This document shows positions 1-7,177 of a stretch of DNA of 52,895 nucleotides, piece by piece. Position 1 is the stretch's first letter, and every line of letters begins with the position of its first letter. Position numbers and translations under genes: made by a program. The notes beneath the pieces are model-generated. The model saw only the letters and a list, made by a program, of their open reading frames with translations, was not told the DNA's origin and did not search any database. Location of the stretch: assembly GCA_937991945.1 (NCBI GenBank), contig CALKLO010000122.1, positions 1 through 52,895 on the forward strand. Direction: 5' to 3'. The DNA is from an uncultured Granulosicoccus sp. (GTDB lineage Bacteria; Pseudomonadota; Gammaproteobacteria; Granulosicoccales; Granulosicoccaceae).

Positions 1-101
1 TGAAAGTATCGTTGGTCAAGGAAATTCCGGAAGCAATGAAGCCCCGTAAAATTCCAGTGGGCAGCTCTACTCCCGCTATAGAGAATGCTGTCGAGGTGTA
101 A
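1..101 (+). CDS. C-terminal end of an unidentified protein (partial)
   Basis: An open frame enters from the left edge and stops at TAA 99-101, giving about 32 residues ending in ENAVEV. The first two bases are TG followed by AAA, so the window may begin one base inside an ATG, or inside a longer gene; the sequence cannot decide. A good intrinsic terminator follows 25 bases later, which supports a real transcribed gene end. No domain can be recognised. Confidence 0.45.
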   Translation, partial: KVSLVKEIPEAMKPRKIPVGSSTPAIENAVEV

Positions 102-125
102 CCACGCTCATTCGGTCCGACAAAG

Positions 126-153
126 AAAGGCGTCTATATGACGCCTTTTTTTT
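126..153 (+). terminator. Rho-independent terminator of the partial first gene
   Basis: A 9-bp perfect stem (AAAGGCGTC 126-134 with GACGCCTTT 140-148), a 5-nt loop TATAT and a run of eight T (146-153). It lies just after the stop codon at 101 and reads on the plus strand. Confidence 0.88.
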
Positions 154-218
154 GTAAAAATCTCCCAAGCTGCTGCGTCTTACGGTAGTCTCTCCTTAGC
201 TGTAATTATAAACAGTGG

Positions 219-530
219 ATGAGAGGCATGAACATCGAGCAACAAGCGTTTTTAGAAAAATTAGCTTTGCGCATACCGCGTCTGTTTGATGTTATTCGGC
301 AAGGCAATATAAAAAGCGAATACATCATCGGTATACGACGCATAGGGCAGCGTCATGTGCGACTAAAAATAGTTGCCGAAGTGGTTGATCCTGGTATTAA
401 CCCACTCTCGTCACACAGTACTAACAAGGCGATGGATACGGGAAATGAACAACCTAGGGCGGTGCAAGAGCTACCCGGTTTGGGCGATGTGATAGAGGCG
501 TCGACTAGAAGGCGTCCGCGTAAGCGTTAA
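219..530 (+). CDS. Small basic hypothetical protein, 103 aa
   Basis: I do not recognise this gene. The product has an amphipathic N-terminal half (about residues 5-60, with FLEKLALRIPRLFDVI and many Arg/Lys) and ends in a very basic tail, RRRPRKR. No signal peptide or membrane segment is visible. ATG 219 and ATG 228 are both possible starts; AGAGG lies only 2 bases before the second, so neither has ideal ribosome-binding spacing. It stands alone between a terminator on its left and a hairpin at 551-574 on its right, as expected of a single-gene unit. The basic tail could suit nucleic-acid or ribosome binding, but that is only inference. Confidence 0.5.
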   Translation: MRGMNIEQQAFLEKLALRIPRLFDVIRQGNIKSEYIIGIRRIGQRHVRLKIVAEVVDPGINPLSSHSTNKAMDTGNEQPRAVQELPGLGDVIEASTRRRPRKR

Positions 531-550
531 GATTTTCTAGCCCAACTGAA

Positions 551-574
551 AAGGGGTTCTGTTAAGAACCCCTT
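551..574. terminator. Hairpin between convergent genes
   Basis: A 10-bp perfect inverted repeat (AAGGGGTTCT 551-560, AGAACCCCTT 565-574) with a 4-base loop lies between the convergent genes ending at 530 and 602. The T tract is short: the minus-strand reading continues the stem with TT, and the plus reading has none. It is probably a modest bidirectional terminator. Confidence 0.6.
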
Positions 575-601
575 CAAGGAATAGCTGATTTAGCGCAAAG
601 A

Positions 602-1111
602 CTAAATGTATTCGTACTTATCTCGGTCGGTCCATCCACGGTTCAAAAAGAACAGGACAATACCTAGTATGAAAATTGACAGCGCGGCGTAAAACAGCGA
701 ACCACCATCTGATTCCCCGTTGTGTAGCACTTCAATACCCAGCGGCGATACCAGGTGAAAAAATACAGCACCTGCCATAACGGCTGACGCAAGCAAGCCA
801 CCAAACATATGAAAGCGACGTCGTGTCACGCCAAAGTAGGACCCGCTGAGTTTTGATATAACCCATAGTAAGGCTGGCAACAGCAAAATAATGGCGGTGA
901 ATAATTCGAAACCGCCTATGACGTAGCTGCCAAATTCTGTGAATAGGGTGCCAACCGTGTCGCCAAGAAATGTGCCTATCCAGTCACCGATGGTGCCGAA
1001 GATATGCTGAGTGTCCGGGTGTTTGGTGAACTTGTAGGGCAGTGAGCCCAAAAAAATGTAGGACATCCATAGAACAGAAACCCAAGACACTAAGGGGCGT
1101 ATATATTTCAT
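602..1111 (-). CDS. DoxX-like integral membrane protein
   Basis: The product has 169 residues with four hydrophobic segments (about 8-25, 62-85, 103-123 and 140-158). The region after the first helix, LPYKFTKHPDTQHIFGTIG, and the later GAVFFHLVSPLGI are the pattern I know from DoxX-like inner-membrane proteins. The family is associated with respiratory or thiol redox functions, but individual roles are mostly unknown. The length matches a complete family member. It is transcribed in the same direction as flgM upstream, with a 77-bp gap, so cotranscription is possible; nothing links it to motility otherwise. Confidence 0.7.
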   Translation of the reverse strand: MKYIRPLVSWVSVLWMSYIFLGSLPYKFTKHPDTQHIFGTIGDWIGTFLGDTVGTLFTEFGSYVIGGFELFTAIILLLPALLWVISKLSGSYFGVTRRRFHMFGGLLASAVMAGAVFFHLVSPLGIEVLHNGESDGGSLFYAALSIFILGIVLFFLNRGWTDRDKYEYI

Positions 1112-1188
1112 GACACTAATTTACCGGCTGAACATTTCAGCGATAGACTAGCACGCCCCTCAATGGTTGCAGTATGGCTCGTCTTTAT

Positions 1189-1578
1189 TTAGCCGAAACG
1201 TTCGTGCTCGATGAATCTGTCAGCAACTTGTAGGTGATTGATTTCGTATTCGCCGTTCGCAATTTCGGCTTTTATTCGTTCCACCTTCACTTTATCGAAA
1301 CGCCGATTGCTGACAAGTGAACGTTTGGCAGGTGTCTTGATGACCTCAGGTTCGGTTTTTTCTTCATCATTACCAGCTGCAGAGGGCAGTTCTGCCGTTT
1401 TTGCGAGTGTTTGACCCTGTGCATCAGTCTCAAAACCGTCAGCAGAAACGTGAGCTTCTTCTTCATTCGGCGAATGGGGTTGGCGATTGCTCGCCTGCTT
1501 GGTTTTCTTTTGCTTGTTGCGAATATCGTCAAGTTTAAGGACATTGCTGCCCGACGTTCCGCTCTTATTTAGAGCCAT
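1189..1578 (-). CDS. flgM: Anti-sigma-28 factor FlgM
   Basis: FlgM binds FliA (sigma-28) in the cytoplasm and holds late flagellar genes off until it is exported through the finished hook-basal body. This 129-residue protein has a long polar, disordered N-terminal region (about 1-90) and a C-terminal helical segment (about 92-128). That segment, with FDKVKVERIKAEIANGEYEI and then VADRFIEHE, resembles the sigma-binding part of FlgM. It is longer than typical FlgM (about 100 aa). GAGG lies 8 bases before the ATG. Its target FliA is encoded nearby at 4648, which supports the call; the usual flgA neighbour is not beside it. Confidence 0.72.
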   Translation of the reverse strand: MALNKSGTSGSNVLKLDDIRNKQKKTKQASNRQPHSPNEEEAHVSADGFETDAQGQTLAKTAELPSAAGNDEEKTEPEVIKTPAKRSLVSNRRFDKVKVERIKAEIANGEYEINHLQVADRFIEHERFG

Positions 1579-2021
1579 CTTTACATCCTCTATCGTAATC
1601 CTTTGACATCTACAATTACGTAACTGTCGGATTATTCTCGTTTTTTGTGGGTAAATCTGGTTGCTAGGGCAATTAGCCTTATCGATAGTTTAAGCACTAC
1701 GTAATGCTGACCGACAGACGTTGCTCTAGCAGTTACTTCAGTGGATCGGCGCAATTGCAACTTAATGTAACGTCAATTCGCGTTACATACGGACAGGTCA
1801 CAAAGCGAAGGGCCTTGATTCGCGATGTTCTGGGGCCGATACGTTTTTATGTCGCGATACGTCAGAAAACAGTCGCGGTAGATTCAATAGCAAGTAAACA
1901 CTGGGAGTAAGACAAGTATTTGAAGATTTGCTCGTCAAATCTTTGTCTTCTTGAAACTGTCTTCTATCCTTCTGGGAGTCCTTTTATCTTTCGACCCGGC
2001 CGCATAGCGGAGAGCGTCTAA
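1579..2021. other. Divergent intergenic region between flgM and fleQ
   Basis: 443 bases separate the starts of flgM (minus) and fleQ (plus). No convincing gene is present; a 68-codon open frame at 1704-1910 lacks coding character and a ribosome-binding site. The region must hold both promoters, but I could not find a clean sigma-70, sigma-28 or sigma-54 match. Its clearest element is the hairpin at 1909-1949 in the fleQ leader. Confidence 0.6.
1909..1949 (+). promoter_or_regulatory. Leader hairpin upstream of fleQ
   Basis: Nested inverted repeats: AAGATTTG 1923-1930 pairs with CAAATCTT 1936-1943 around a 5-nt loop, and AAGACA 1909-1914 pairs with TGTCTT 1944-1949 across a bulge. A T-rich tract follows and the fleQ ATG is 73 bases downstream. 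It could attenuate fleQ transcription or control its translation or mRNA stability; the role is inference. Confidence 0.45.
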
Positions 2022-3488
2022 ATGAGCGTGAAAAAAGAAACCCGAAAAGTTCTGATTGTTGATCAGGATGCTGATAGTTCTCAGCGCCTTTCGCATCAGT
2101 TGCAGTTTATCGATTATGACACCAAGACCCTGAGCTCTCCGGAGCTGTTGGATAGTCTGGGTGATCTAACGGCGTACAGCAGTATCCTTATTGCCAACTT
2201 CCACGGAATAGTGGCGTGGGCGACAGGGCTGCGTGCAAAGCACGAAAATTGTCCCCCATTGGTGTTGCTGTTGGGTAACCAGCCAGCAGATATCTCTCAA
2301 GGAGAGATTGATCAAAATTTCGTAGGATGTTTAAAAGCTGATATCCGTTATGCGGCCTTGTCTGACTTATTACATAAGTCGAAGGTACGTGGCACAGCTA
2401 ATACAGCACCGAGCAAAGAAGGTACGCAGAACCCAGAGCTATTCCGCTCGTTGGTGGGTAACAGCCGATCTGTGCAGCGCGTGCGCAAAATGATTGACCA
2501 AGTGGCGCCCACAGAAGCAACGGTGCTTATTTTGGGTGAGTCAGGTACGGGTAAAGAGGTTGTTGCTCGAAATATCCATTACTACTCAAACCGTCGTAAC
2601 AAACCTTTTGTGCCGATTAACTGTGGTGCTATACCTAGCGAGTTATTGGAAAGCGAGTTGTTTGGCCATGAAAAAGGTTCCTTCACAGGCGCTGTAGGCT
2701 CTCGCGAAGGTCGGTTCGAACTAGCGGAAGGTGGAACAATCTTCTTGGATGAGATCGGTGATATGCCGTTAAACATGCAAGTCAAATTGTTGCGTGTTAT
2801 CCAAGAGCGCTCTTTTGAGCGAGTGGGAAGTAACAAGAGCATCAAAAGCGATGTACGTATCGTTGCTGCGACTCACCGCGATCTGGAAACCCTGATAGAA
2901 GATGGTCGTTTCCGCGAAGATTTATATTATCGCTTAAACGTATTCCCAGTGGAAATGCCTCCGCTAAGCAGTCGAGCGGAAGATCTGCCCTTATTAGTTA
3001 ATGAGCTTATTACCCGTCTAGAACATGAAAAGAAGTCATCGGTGCGGTTAACACCTGCAGCGATGATGGCGCTGTGTAACTATGATTGGCCAGGTAACGT
3101 ACGTGAGCTAGCCAACTTAATGGAAAGGCTGACCATCTTGCACCCGTATGGTGTTGTTGATGCGGCAGACTTGCCACCTAAAATGGCACCGCATGGCAGG
3201 GCGCTGAACGAAAGCCGTGACGAGCAGGACAATGCTTCAACGGGCAGTGCAATACCGTTGGTGTCTGGTATGCCTCAGGTTGCGTTAAACAATAAGCCAC
3301 GCTTACCCAGAGATGGTGTTGATTTAAAGCAACACTTAACAGACATAGAAATTAGTCTGATAGAGCAGGCGCTCGATGAATGCTCAGGTGTTGTTGCACA
3401 TGCAGCTAACCGTTTAAAGATAAGACGTACTACGCTGGTAGAGAAGATGCGCAAGTACAGTATTCAAAGACCTGAAGAGGTTTCTTGA
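2022..3488 (+). CDS. fleQ: FleQ-type sigma-54-dependent flagellar master activator
   Basis: FleQ/FlrA proteins start the flagellar cascade by driving sigma-54 promoters, and in Pseudomonas also sense cyclic-di-GMP. The 488-residue product has an N-terminal receiver-like FleQ domain (about 8-125), a AAA+ domain (about 145-370) with Walker A GESGTGKE at 172-179, Walker [12 protein letters not shown] near 245, and a C-terminal Fis-type helix-turn-helix near 445-485 ([20 protein letters not shown]). The sigma-54-contact loop reads GSFTGA at 219-224 rather than the canonical GAFTGA. GGAG lies upstream of ATG 2022. The neighbouring fleN product is the known FleQ antagonist in Pseudomonas. It is followed by a hairpin at 3497-3519. 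Confidence 0.92.
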   Translation: MSVKKETRKVLIVDQDADSSQRLSHQLQFIDYDTKTLSSPELLDSLGDLTAYSSILIANFHGIVAWATGLRAKHENCPPLVLLLGNQPADISQGEIDQNFVGCLKADIRYAALSDLLHKSKVRGTANTAPSKEGTQNPELFRSLVGNSRSVQRVRKMIDQVAPTEATVLILGESGTGKEVVARNIHYYSNRRNKPFVPINCGAIPSELLESELFGHEKGSFTGAVGSREGRFELAEGGTIFLDEIGDMPLNMQVKLLRVIQERSFERVGSNKSIKSDVRIVAATHRDLETLIEDGRFREDLYYRLNVFPVEMPPLSSRAEDLPLLVNELITRLEHEKKSSVRLTPAAMMALCNYDWPGNVRELANLMERLTILHPYGVVDAADLPPKMAPHGRALNESRDEQDNASTGSAIPLVSGMPQVALNNKPRLPRDGVDLKQHLTDIEISLIEQALDECSGVVAHAANRLKIRRTTLVEKMRKYSIQRPEEVS

Positions 3489-3496
3489 TGTGAAAA

Positions 3497-3519
3497 CGGT
3501 AGCCTGAAAAAGGCTACCG
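3497..3519 (+). terminator. Hairpin after fleQ, possible weak terminator
   Basis: A 9-bp perfect stem, CGGTAGCCT 3497-3505 with AGGCTACCG 3511-3519, and a GAAAA loop start 9 bases after the fleQ stop. There is no T run after it, so it may act as a processing or stability element rather than a strong terminator. Confidence 0.45.
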
Positions 3520-3626
3520 CTCTCTAATAGAGTTACGCCACTGTTTCAAGCAAATTGCGGCGTATTTCGCAAAATGGATCATTGACGCATTTTCACGTTT
3601 GCTGAATAAGGTTATTCGGCTGTCTG

Positions 3627-3641
3627 TGGTTCGAGACTTGC
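3627..3641 (+). promoter_or_regulatory. Candidate sigma-54 (-24/-12) promoter of fleN-fliA
   Basis: TGGTTCGAGACTTGC fits the RpoN consensus TGGCACG-N4-TTGC at 9 of 11 fixed positions, including the essential GG (3628-3629) and GC (3640-3641) with exactly 10 bases between. The predicted transcript starts near 3653, about 125 bases before the fleN start. It sits directly downstream of fleQ, whose product activates such promoters, so a fleQ-driven fleN-fliA operon is a natural reading. Confidence 0.62.
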
Positions 3642-3717
3642 TCCCCACTCATCCCGTCACCGCGACTATTTAAACTGCTTTCGCTCAGAGAGTAGTGTTG
3701 TCGCGGACTACCGAGGA

Positions 3718-3783
3718 ATGAGTGTTTTGATGTCAGTCGTTCAAATAGTTCAACAAGGCAATAGTGGAATCACGTACTCGTGA
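3718..3783 (+). CDS. Possible leader peptide overlapping the fleN start
   Basis: A 21-codon frame from ATG 3718 (or 17 codons from ATG 3730) ends at TGA 3781-3783, overlapping the fleN GTG at 3780-3782. GAGGA at 3713-3717 touches the first ATG and is 12 bases before the second. The overlap would allow translational coupling to fleN, which has no good ribosome-binding site of its own. The frame is short and could be chance. Confidence 0.3.
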   Translation: MSVLMSVVQIVQQGNSGITYS

Positions 3784-4634
3784 CGTTGCCTGCATCAACT
3801 AACACTACCGTATACCCAAACCCGGTTCAAACTATCGCTGTTGCAGGTGGTAAGGGCGGTGTCGGTAAATCCATTGTTGCTGTTAACTTAGCGGCTGCAA
3901 TGGGTGCTTCAAGTCATGAGGTGTTACTTGTTGATGGTGATCTAGAACTCGGTAACGTTGACAGACTTTTAAACCTCCGGCCCAAGTACGGGCTGCAAGA
4001 GGTATTCACTGGATCACGCAGGCTTGATGAAGTCGTGATGCAGGGACCACGCGGTGTATCTGTTATCCCAAGCGCAAGTGGGATGATGGAAATGGCGCGT
4101 CTGTCACAGATCGAACACGCAGGGTTGATTGGACTCTTCAGTGAACTGCCTACCCCTGCCGATACCCTCATTGTGGATGTAGCTACCGGGCTTTCTGAAA
4201 GCGTGTTGAGCTTCTGCAGGGCGGTACGTGAAGTTATCGTTGTCGTCGTTGACGAACCCACTGCGGTACAGGATGCTTTTACAACGATACGGGTATTAAA
4301 CGAAAGTTGTCACGTCAATCGCTTTCGAGTGGTTGCGAATAAGACCAGTTCTTCTCGACACGGTTTAGATCTTTATGCGGCTTTGACTCGCTTGACTGAT
4401 CGTTACCTTGATGTGTTGTTAGATTTTTGTGGATCGATACCTGTCGATCCGCGGTTAAAACAAGCAGTGTGTCAACAGAGCACAGTGGTTGAAGCCTTTC
4501 CTCGATCGCCATCAGCATTGGCGTTCAGAAAACTGAGTGCAAGAGTCGCTCGATGGCCGCAACCCCAAACGCCTTGTGGGCATATCGAATTTTTTGTAGA
4601 GCGGCTAATACAAGCCGACGCTGGTACACGGTGA
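3780..4634 (+). CDS. fleN: FleN/FlhG, MinD-like ATPase controlling flagellar number
   Basis: FleN (FlhG) is a cytoplasmic P-loop ATPase that limits polar flagellum number and antagonises FleQ. The 284-residue product carries the deviant Walker A GGKGGVGKS at 23-31, a Walker B-like region VLLVDGDLELGNVDRLL at about 50-65, and the family's C-terminal pattern with VEAFPRSPSALAF and HIEFFVERL. Length matches Pseudomonas FleN (about 280). The start is GTG 3780, with no clear ribosome-binding site, overlapping a short upstream frame. fliA begins 13 bases after its stop. flhF, normally its upstream partner, is not in this window, which is unusual. Confidence 0.9.
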   Translation: MTLPASTNTTVYPNPVQTIAVAGGKGGVGKSIVAVNLAAAMGASSHEVLLVDGDLELGNVDRLLNLRPKYGLQEVFTGSRRLDEVVMQGPRGVSVIPSASGMMEMARLSQIEHAGLIGLFSELPTPADTLIVDVATGLSESVLSFCRAVREVIVVVVDEPTAVQDAFTTIRVLNESCHVNRFRVVANKTSSSRHGLDLYAALTRLTDRYLDVLLDFCGSIPVDPRLKQAVCQQSTVVEAFPRSPSALAFRKLSARVARWPQPQTPCGHIEFFVERLIQADAGTR

Positions 4635-4647
4635 GAAAATTTCCAGA

Positions 4648-5376
4648 ATGAATGCACACGCGATGTACAACGAAGCGACCACTGTAGACCCGGATGGTGT
4701 GGTTGCCGCTAATGCCAATCTAGTGAAGCGCATTGCGTTTCATCTCATGAATCGATTACCACCTAGTGTGCAGGCGGAAGATCTGATTCAGGCTGGGATG
4801 ATCGGTTTGTTAGAAGCTGCTAGGCATTACGATCCTTCGCAAGGTGCCAGCTTCGAAACCTACGCGGGTATTCGAGTGCGAGGCGCTATGTTAGATGAGA
4901 TTCGTCGATCAGATTGGACGCCGCGTTCGGTACATAGAAAGTCTCGTGAGGCTGCTGAAGTGTTGCGAGACATTGAACAGACTAGCGGACGAGAAGCAAA
5001 AGCGAAAGCGGTTGCCGACAAGCTGGGAGTGGCGTTATCTGCCTACCATCTTATTCTGACTGAAAGCTCAGCAGCGCATGTTTTCAGTTTTGACCAGCCG
5101 GATGAACATACTGGTGAAACCATTGCGCTGCCTCAAAGTGCGGAAATAAGCCCAGGTGATCAAGTGGAGTATCAATCCTTCCGAGAAGCTCTAGCATTCT
5201 CAATCAAAAACTTGCCGGAACGAGAGGCGCTGGTTATGTCTCTTTACTATGACGATGACCTTAACTTGCGTGAGATAGGAGATATCTTAGGTGTTAGTGA
5301 ATCTCGCGTATGCCAGATACACGGACAAGCCCTAGTTCGCCTTAAAGCGCGCATGACCGAATGGACCAAAAAGTAG
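4648..5376 (+). CDS. fliA: RNA polymerase sigma-28 factor for late flagellar genes
   Basis: FliA directs polymerase to class III/IV flagellar and chemotaxis promoters and is inhibited by FlgM. The 242-residue product has region 2 (about 20-95, with PPSVQAEDLIQAGMIGLLEAA and FETYAGIRVRGAMLDEIR), region 3 (about 100-150) and region 4 (about 180-238, with LPEREALVMSLYY and LNLREIGDILGVSESRVCQIH). This is the complete sigma-70 group 3 layout and size. It lies 13 bases after fleN and 10 bases before the GYF-domain gene, so it sits mid-operon. Its antagonist FlgM is encoded at 1189-1578. Confidence 0.93.
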   Translation: MNAHAMYNEATTVDPDGVVAANANLVKRIAFHLMNRLPPSVQAEDLIQAGMIGLLEAARHYDPSQGASFETYAGIRVRGAMLDEIRRSDWTPRSVHRKSREAAEVLRDIEQTSGREAKAKAVADKLGVALSAYHLILTESSAAHVFSFDQPDEHTGETIALPQSAEISPGDQVEYQSFREALAFSIKNLPEREALVMSLYYDDDLNLREIGDILGVSESRVCQIHGQALVRLKARMTEWTKK

Positions 5377-5386
5377 GGCGATCATT

Positions 5387-5827
5387 ATGGTGACTGACGA
5401 ATCACAATGGTATGTTCAGAAAGGCTCTCGAGTTCAAGGACCATTCTCAACAACCGAAGTAGGGCGGTTTCTACTGCTCGGACGAGTCCGAAACACTGAT
5501 CGTGTGAGTCGGGATGGAGAATTATGGGAGCCCGTGACGCAAGTGCCGGAGCTAATCCCTGAAGAATTACTTAACTTACAGTCAGACGAAGGCTGGAACC
5601 AATTTTTACAGGTGCGCAAAGGCGAGGACGAGCGTCAAGTTGAAATACCCGCTGCCACCGAACGTCGAACAATCCCCGATCCTGCACCTGAAAATTTACG
5701 CAGTGAGTGGTCGGCACCAACAGCACCTGCTGCACAAACGGTACTACCTTGGTCTTTGCTGGGAATTACCTTGGCAGCGCTAAGTGTAGTTTTATATCTA
5801 AACGCAAGCTCAGGTCCACTATCCTGA
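5387..5827 (+). CDS. GYF_2-domain protein with C-terminal membrane anchor
   Basis: The 146-residue product starts with a GYF_2-type domain (about 6-55: WYVQKGSRVQGPF, then VRNTDRVSRDGELWEPV), a fold that usually binds proline-rich peptides. A polar, Ala/Pro-rich linker (about 75-120) leads to one hydrophobic helix near the C-terminus (about 121-141), so it is probably tail-anchored in the inner membrane with the domain in the cytoplasm. It begins 10 bases after fliA, most likely in the same operon. No direct role in motility is known to me; position suggests a flagellar or polar link. Confidence 0.7.
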   Translation: MVTDESQWYVQKGSRVQGPFSTTEVGRFLLLGRVRNTDRVSRDGELWEPVTQVPELIPEELLNLQSDEGWNQFLQVRKGEDERQVEIPAATERRTIPDPAPENLRSEWSAPTAPAAQTVLPWSLLGITLAALSVVLYLNASSGPLS

Positions 5828-5894
5828 ATGCGTTTCATAGCGTTGGTCCGCAGCTTGCACTGTATCCTCTATCTTGATAACTGGAGTGGGTAAC

Positions 5895-6824
5895 ATGCCC
5901 GTTCTAAGCGCTAACCAGTCCCCCGTTACCTCACATTCAACCTTGCGACAGCAACGTTTGGATGTGCAGCTGCGGCAGCTTGAGTTCAATGCACTTCTGC
6001 ATCGAAAACTCGATCTTGAACGTTTGTTCGAATGCCTCCTTACCGAAGGGCAGGGGTTCGTTCGCTTTGACGGGTTGCAGTTTTTGGCCTCCGATAGAGG
6101 CGCGGATATCACTCTAGGGTTCTCACGACAACATCGGCAACGCTTCGAGCTAAAGTTGGGTCAGCGCAGTTTAGGTGAAGTGATCCTAATGCGTGCGAAG
6201 GCTTTTACACCGCGCGATGAGCGAGACTCTGAGCGCCTAGTTGAAAGCTTGATCTACCCACTCGATAACGCACTCGAGCATCACACAGTCACCATGAAAG
6301 CCATGACCGATGGTGCAACAGGGTTGCGCAATCAGCGGGCTATGGATGATTTAATGCCTCGCGAGATACGCTTGGCTAGGCGAGTTGAAGAGTCGCTGTC
6401 TGTTGTGTTGATCTCTGTGGACTACCTAGAATCGATTAGTGAACATCATGGCACCGAAGTGGGTGAGCAGGCTTGGCATTCAGTTGCTGAGACATTAGCG
6501 GGTCGTCTGCGTGAGAGCGATTTAATCTTTCGTACCGAAAGTGATGAATTTTGTATCGTGCTCAATCAAACGAACTTGGATGGTGCGCTTATCTTGGCTG
6601 AACGTTTGCGTCAGGAAGTTGACCGTTGCGTCAGTTACGACAACGTCCAATTTGTATTGACGGCTAGCGCTGGCGTGACTGAGTTGAGCGTTACTGATGA
6701 CTCGGCTGCCTTGCTATCGCGAGTCGGCGATGCACTGATGCTTGCTCGAACGGCAGGTCGTAATCAGGTGAGGGCGCTTTCACCCGAAGATCCAACCGAC
6801 GGCAATGATCCAACAGCGGCTTGA
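5895..6824 (+). CDS. GGDEF-family protein with degenerate active site
   Basis: The 309-residue product has an N-terminal GAF-like region (about 30-120), then the usual linker to a GGDEF fold (TDGATGLRNQRAMDD near 135). The signature reads ESDEF at 215-219 in place of GG(D/E)EF. An acidic residue remains at the first metal position (LISVD near 175), but loss of both glycines makes diguanylate cyclase activity doubtful; it may bind GTP or c-di-GMP-related ligands or act as a scaffold. ATG 5895 was chosen because GGAG lies 8 bases upstream; a TTG 21 bases earlier has no such site. It follows the fliA-GYF operon by 67 bases and may belong to it. Confidence 0.78.
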   Translation: MPVLSANQSPVTSHSTLRQQRLDVQLRQLEFNALLHRKLDLERLFECLLTEGQGFVRFDGLQFLASDRGADITLGFSRQHRQRFELKLGQRSLGEVILMRAKAFTPRDERDSERLVESLIYPLDNALEHHTVTMKAMTDGATGLRNQRAMDDLMPREIRLARRVEESLSVVLISVDYLESISEHHGTEVGEQAWHSVAETLAGRLRESDLIFRTESDEFCIVLNQTNLDGALILAERLRQEVDRCVSYDNVQFVLTASAGVTELSVTDDSAALLSRVGDALMLARTAGRNQVRALSPEDPTDGNDPTAA

Positions 6825-6932
6825 TAGGCTTCGCAGCCGGTAAAAAGTGCGCAGTATTCGACAATTTTCAATTTGTTGAAAGTAATTCGTATTTTTTATC
6901 CCAACCAAGTGCCACAGACAAAAACTTTCGGG

Positions 6933-6938
6933 TACAAT
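6933..6938 (+). promoter_or_regulatory. Possible -10 box for tRNA-Glu
   Basis: TACAAT at 6933-6938 lies 35 bases before the tRNA. The matching -35 region (near 6910, GTGCCA/TGCCAC) is weak, so this is a tentative promoter. Confidence 0.3.
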
Positions 6939-6973
6939 GAGCAGCTCGAAGGCGCTGTGTATCAGCAAACAAT

Positions 6974-7049
6974 GTCCCCTTCGTCTAGTGGCCTAGGACA
7001 CCGCCCTTTCACGGCGGTAACAGGGGTTCGAGTCCCCTAGGGGACGCCA
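6974..7049 (+). tRNA. tRNA-Glu (anticodon UUC)
   Basis: A 76-base cloverleaf with encoded CCA: acceptor stem GTCCCCT 6974-6980 pairs with AGGGGAC 7039-7045, discriminator G 7046, then CCA 7047-7049. The anticodon stem CCGCC/GGCGG encloses the loop CTTTCAC, with anticodon TTC. The T arm GGGG-TTCGAGT-CCCC is intact. It decodes GAA/GAG. No integrase or second attachment copy is visible beside it. Confidence 0.97.
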
Positions 7050-7061
7050 CCTTCGTTTTTC

Positions 7062-7123
7062 TAGATCACACATCTGCCAGTGCCTCCGTCAGGATGGACA
7101 CTGGACAGTTGTTGTGTGATCTA
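7062..7123. repeat. Nested 62-bp inverted repeat after tRNA-Glu
   Basis: Outer arms TAGATCACACA 7062-7072 and TGTGTGATCTA 7113-7123 are perfect over 11 bp, and an inner pair CCAGTG 7077-7082 / CACTGG 7099-7104 extends the hairpin. It lies between the tRNA and the end of the minus-strand efflux operon (7178). There is no T run after it on either strand; it could be a tRNA 3' trailer structure, a factor-dependent terminator or a protein site. Confidence 0.65.
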
Positions 7124-7177
7124 CGGCGTCTCTACTCTGTTTGTCTGCTCACTAGCAAAACCACTAACCTACACCCT

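Noticed and set aside
1704-1910. A 68-codon open frame between flgM and fleQ
   Set aside because: No ribosome-binding site, no recognisable domain and composition like intergenic DNA; treated as non-coding.
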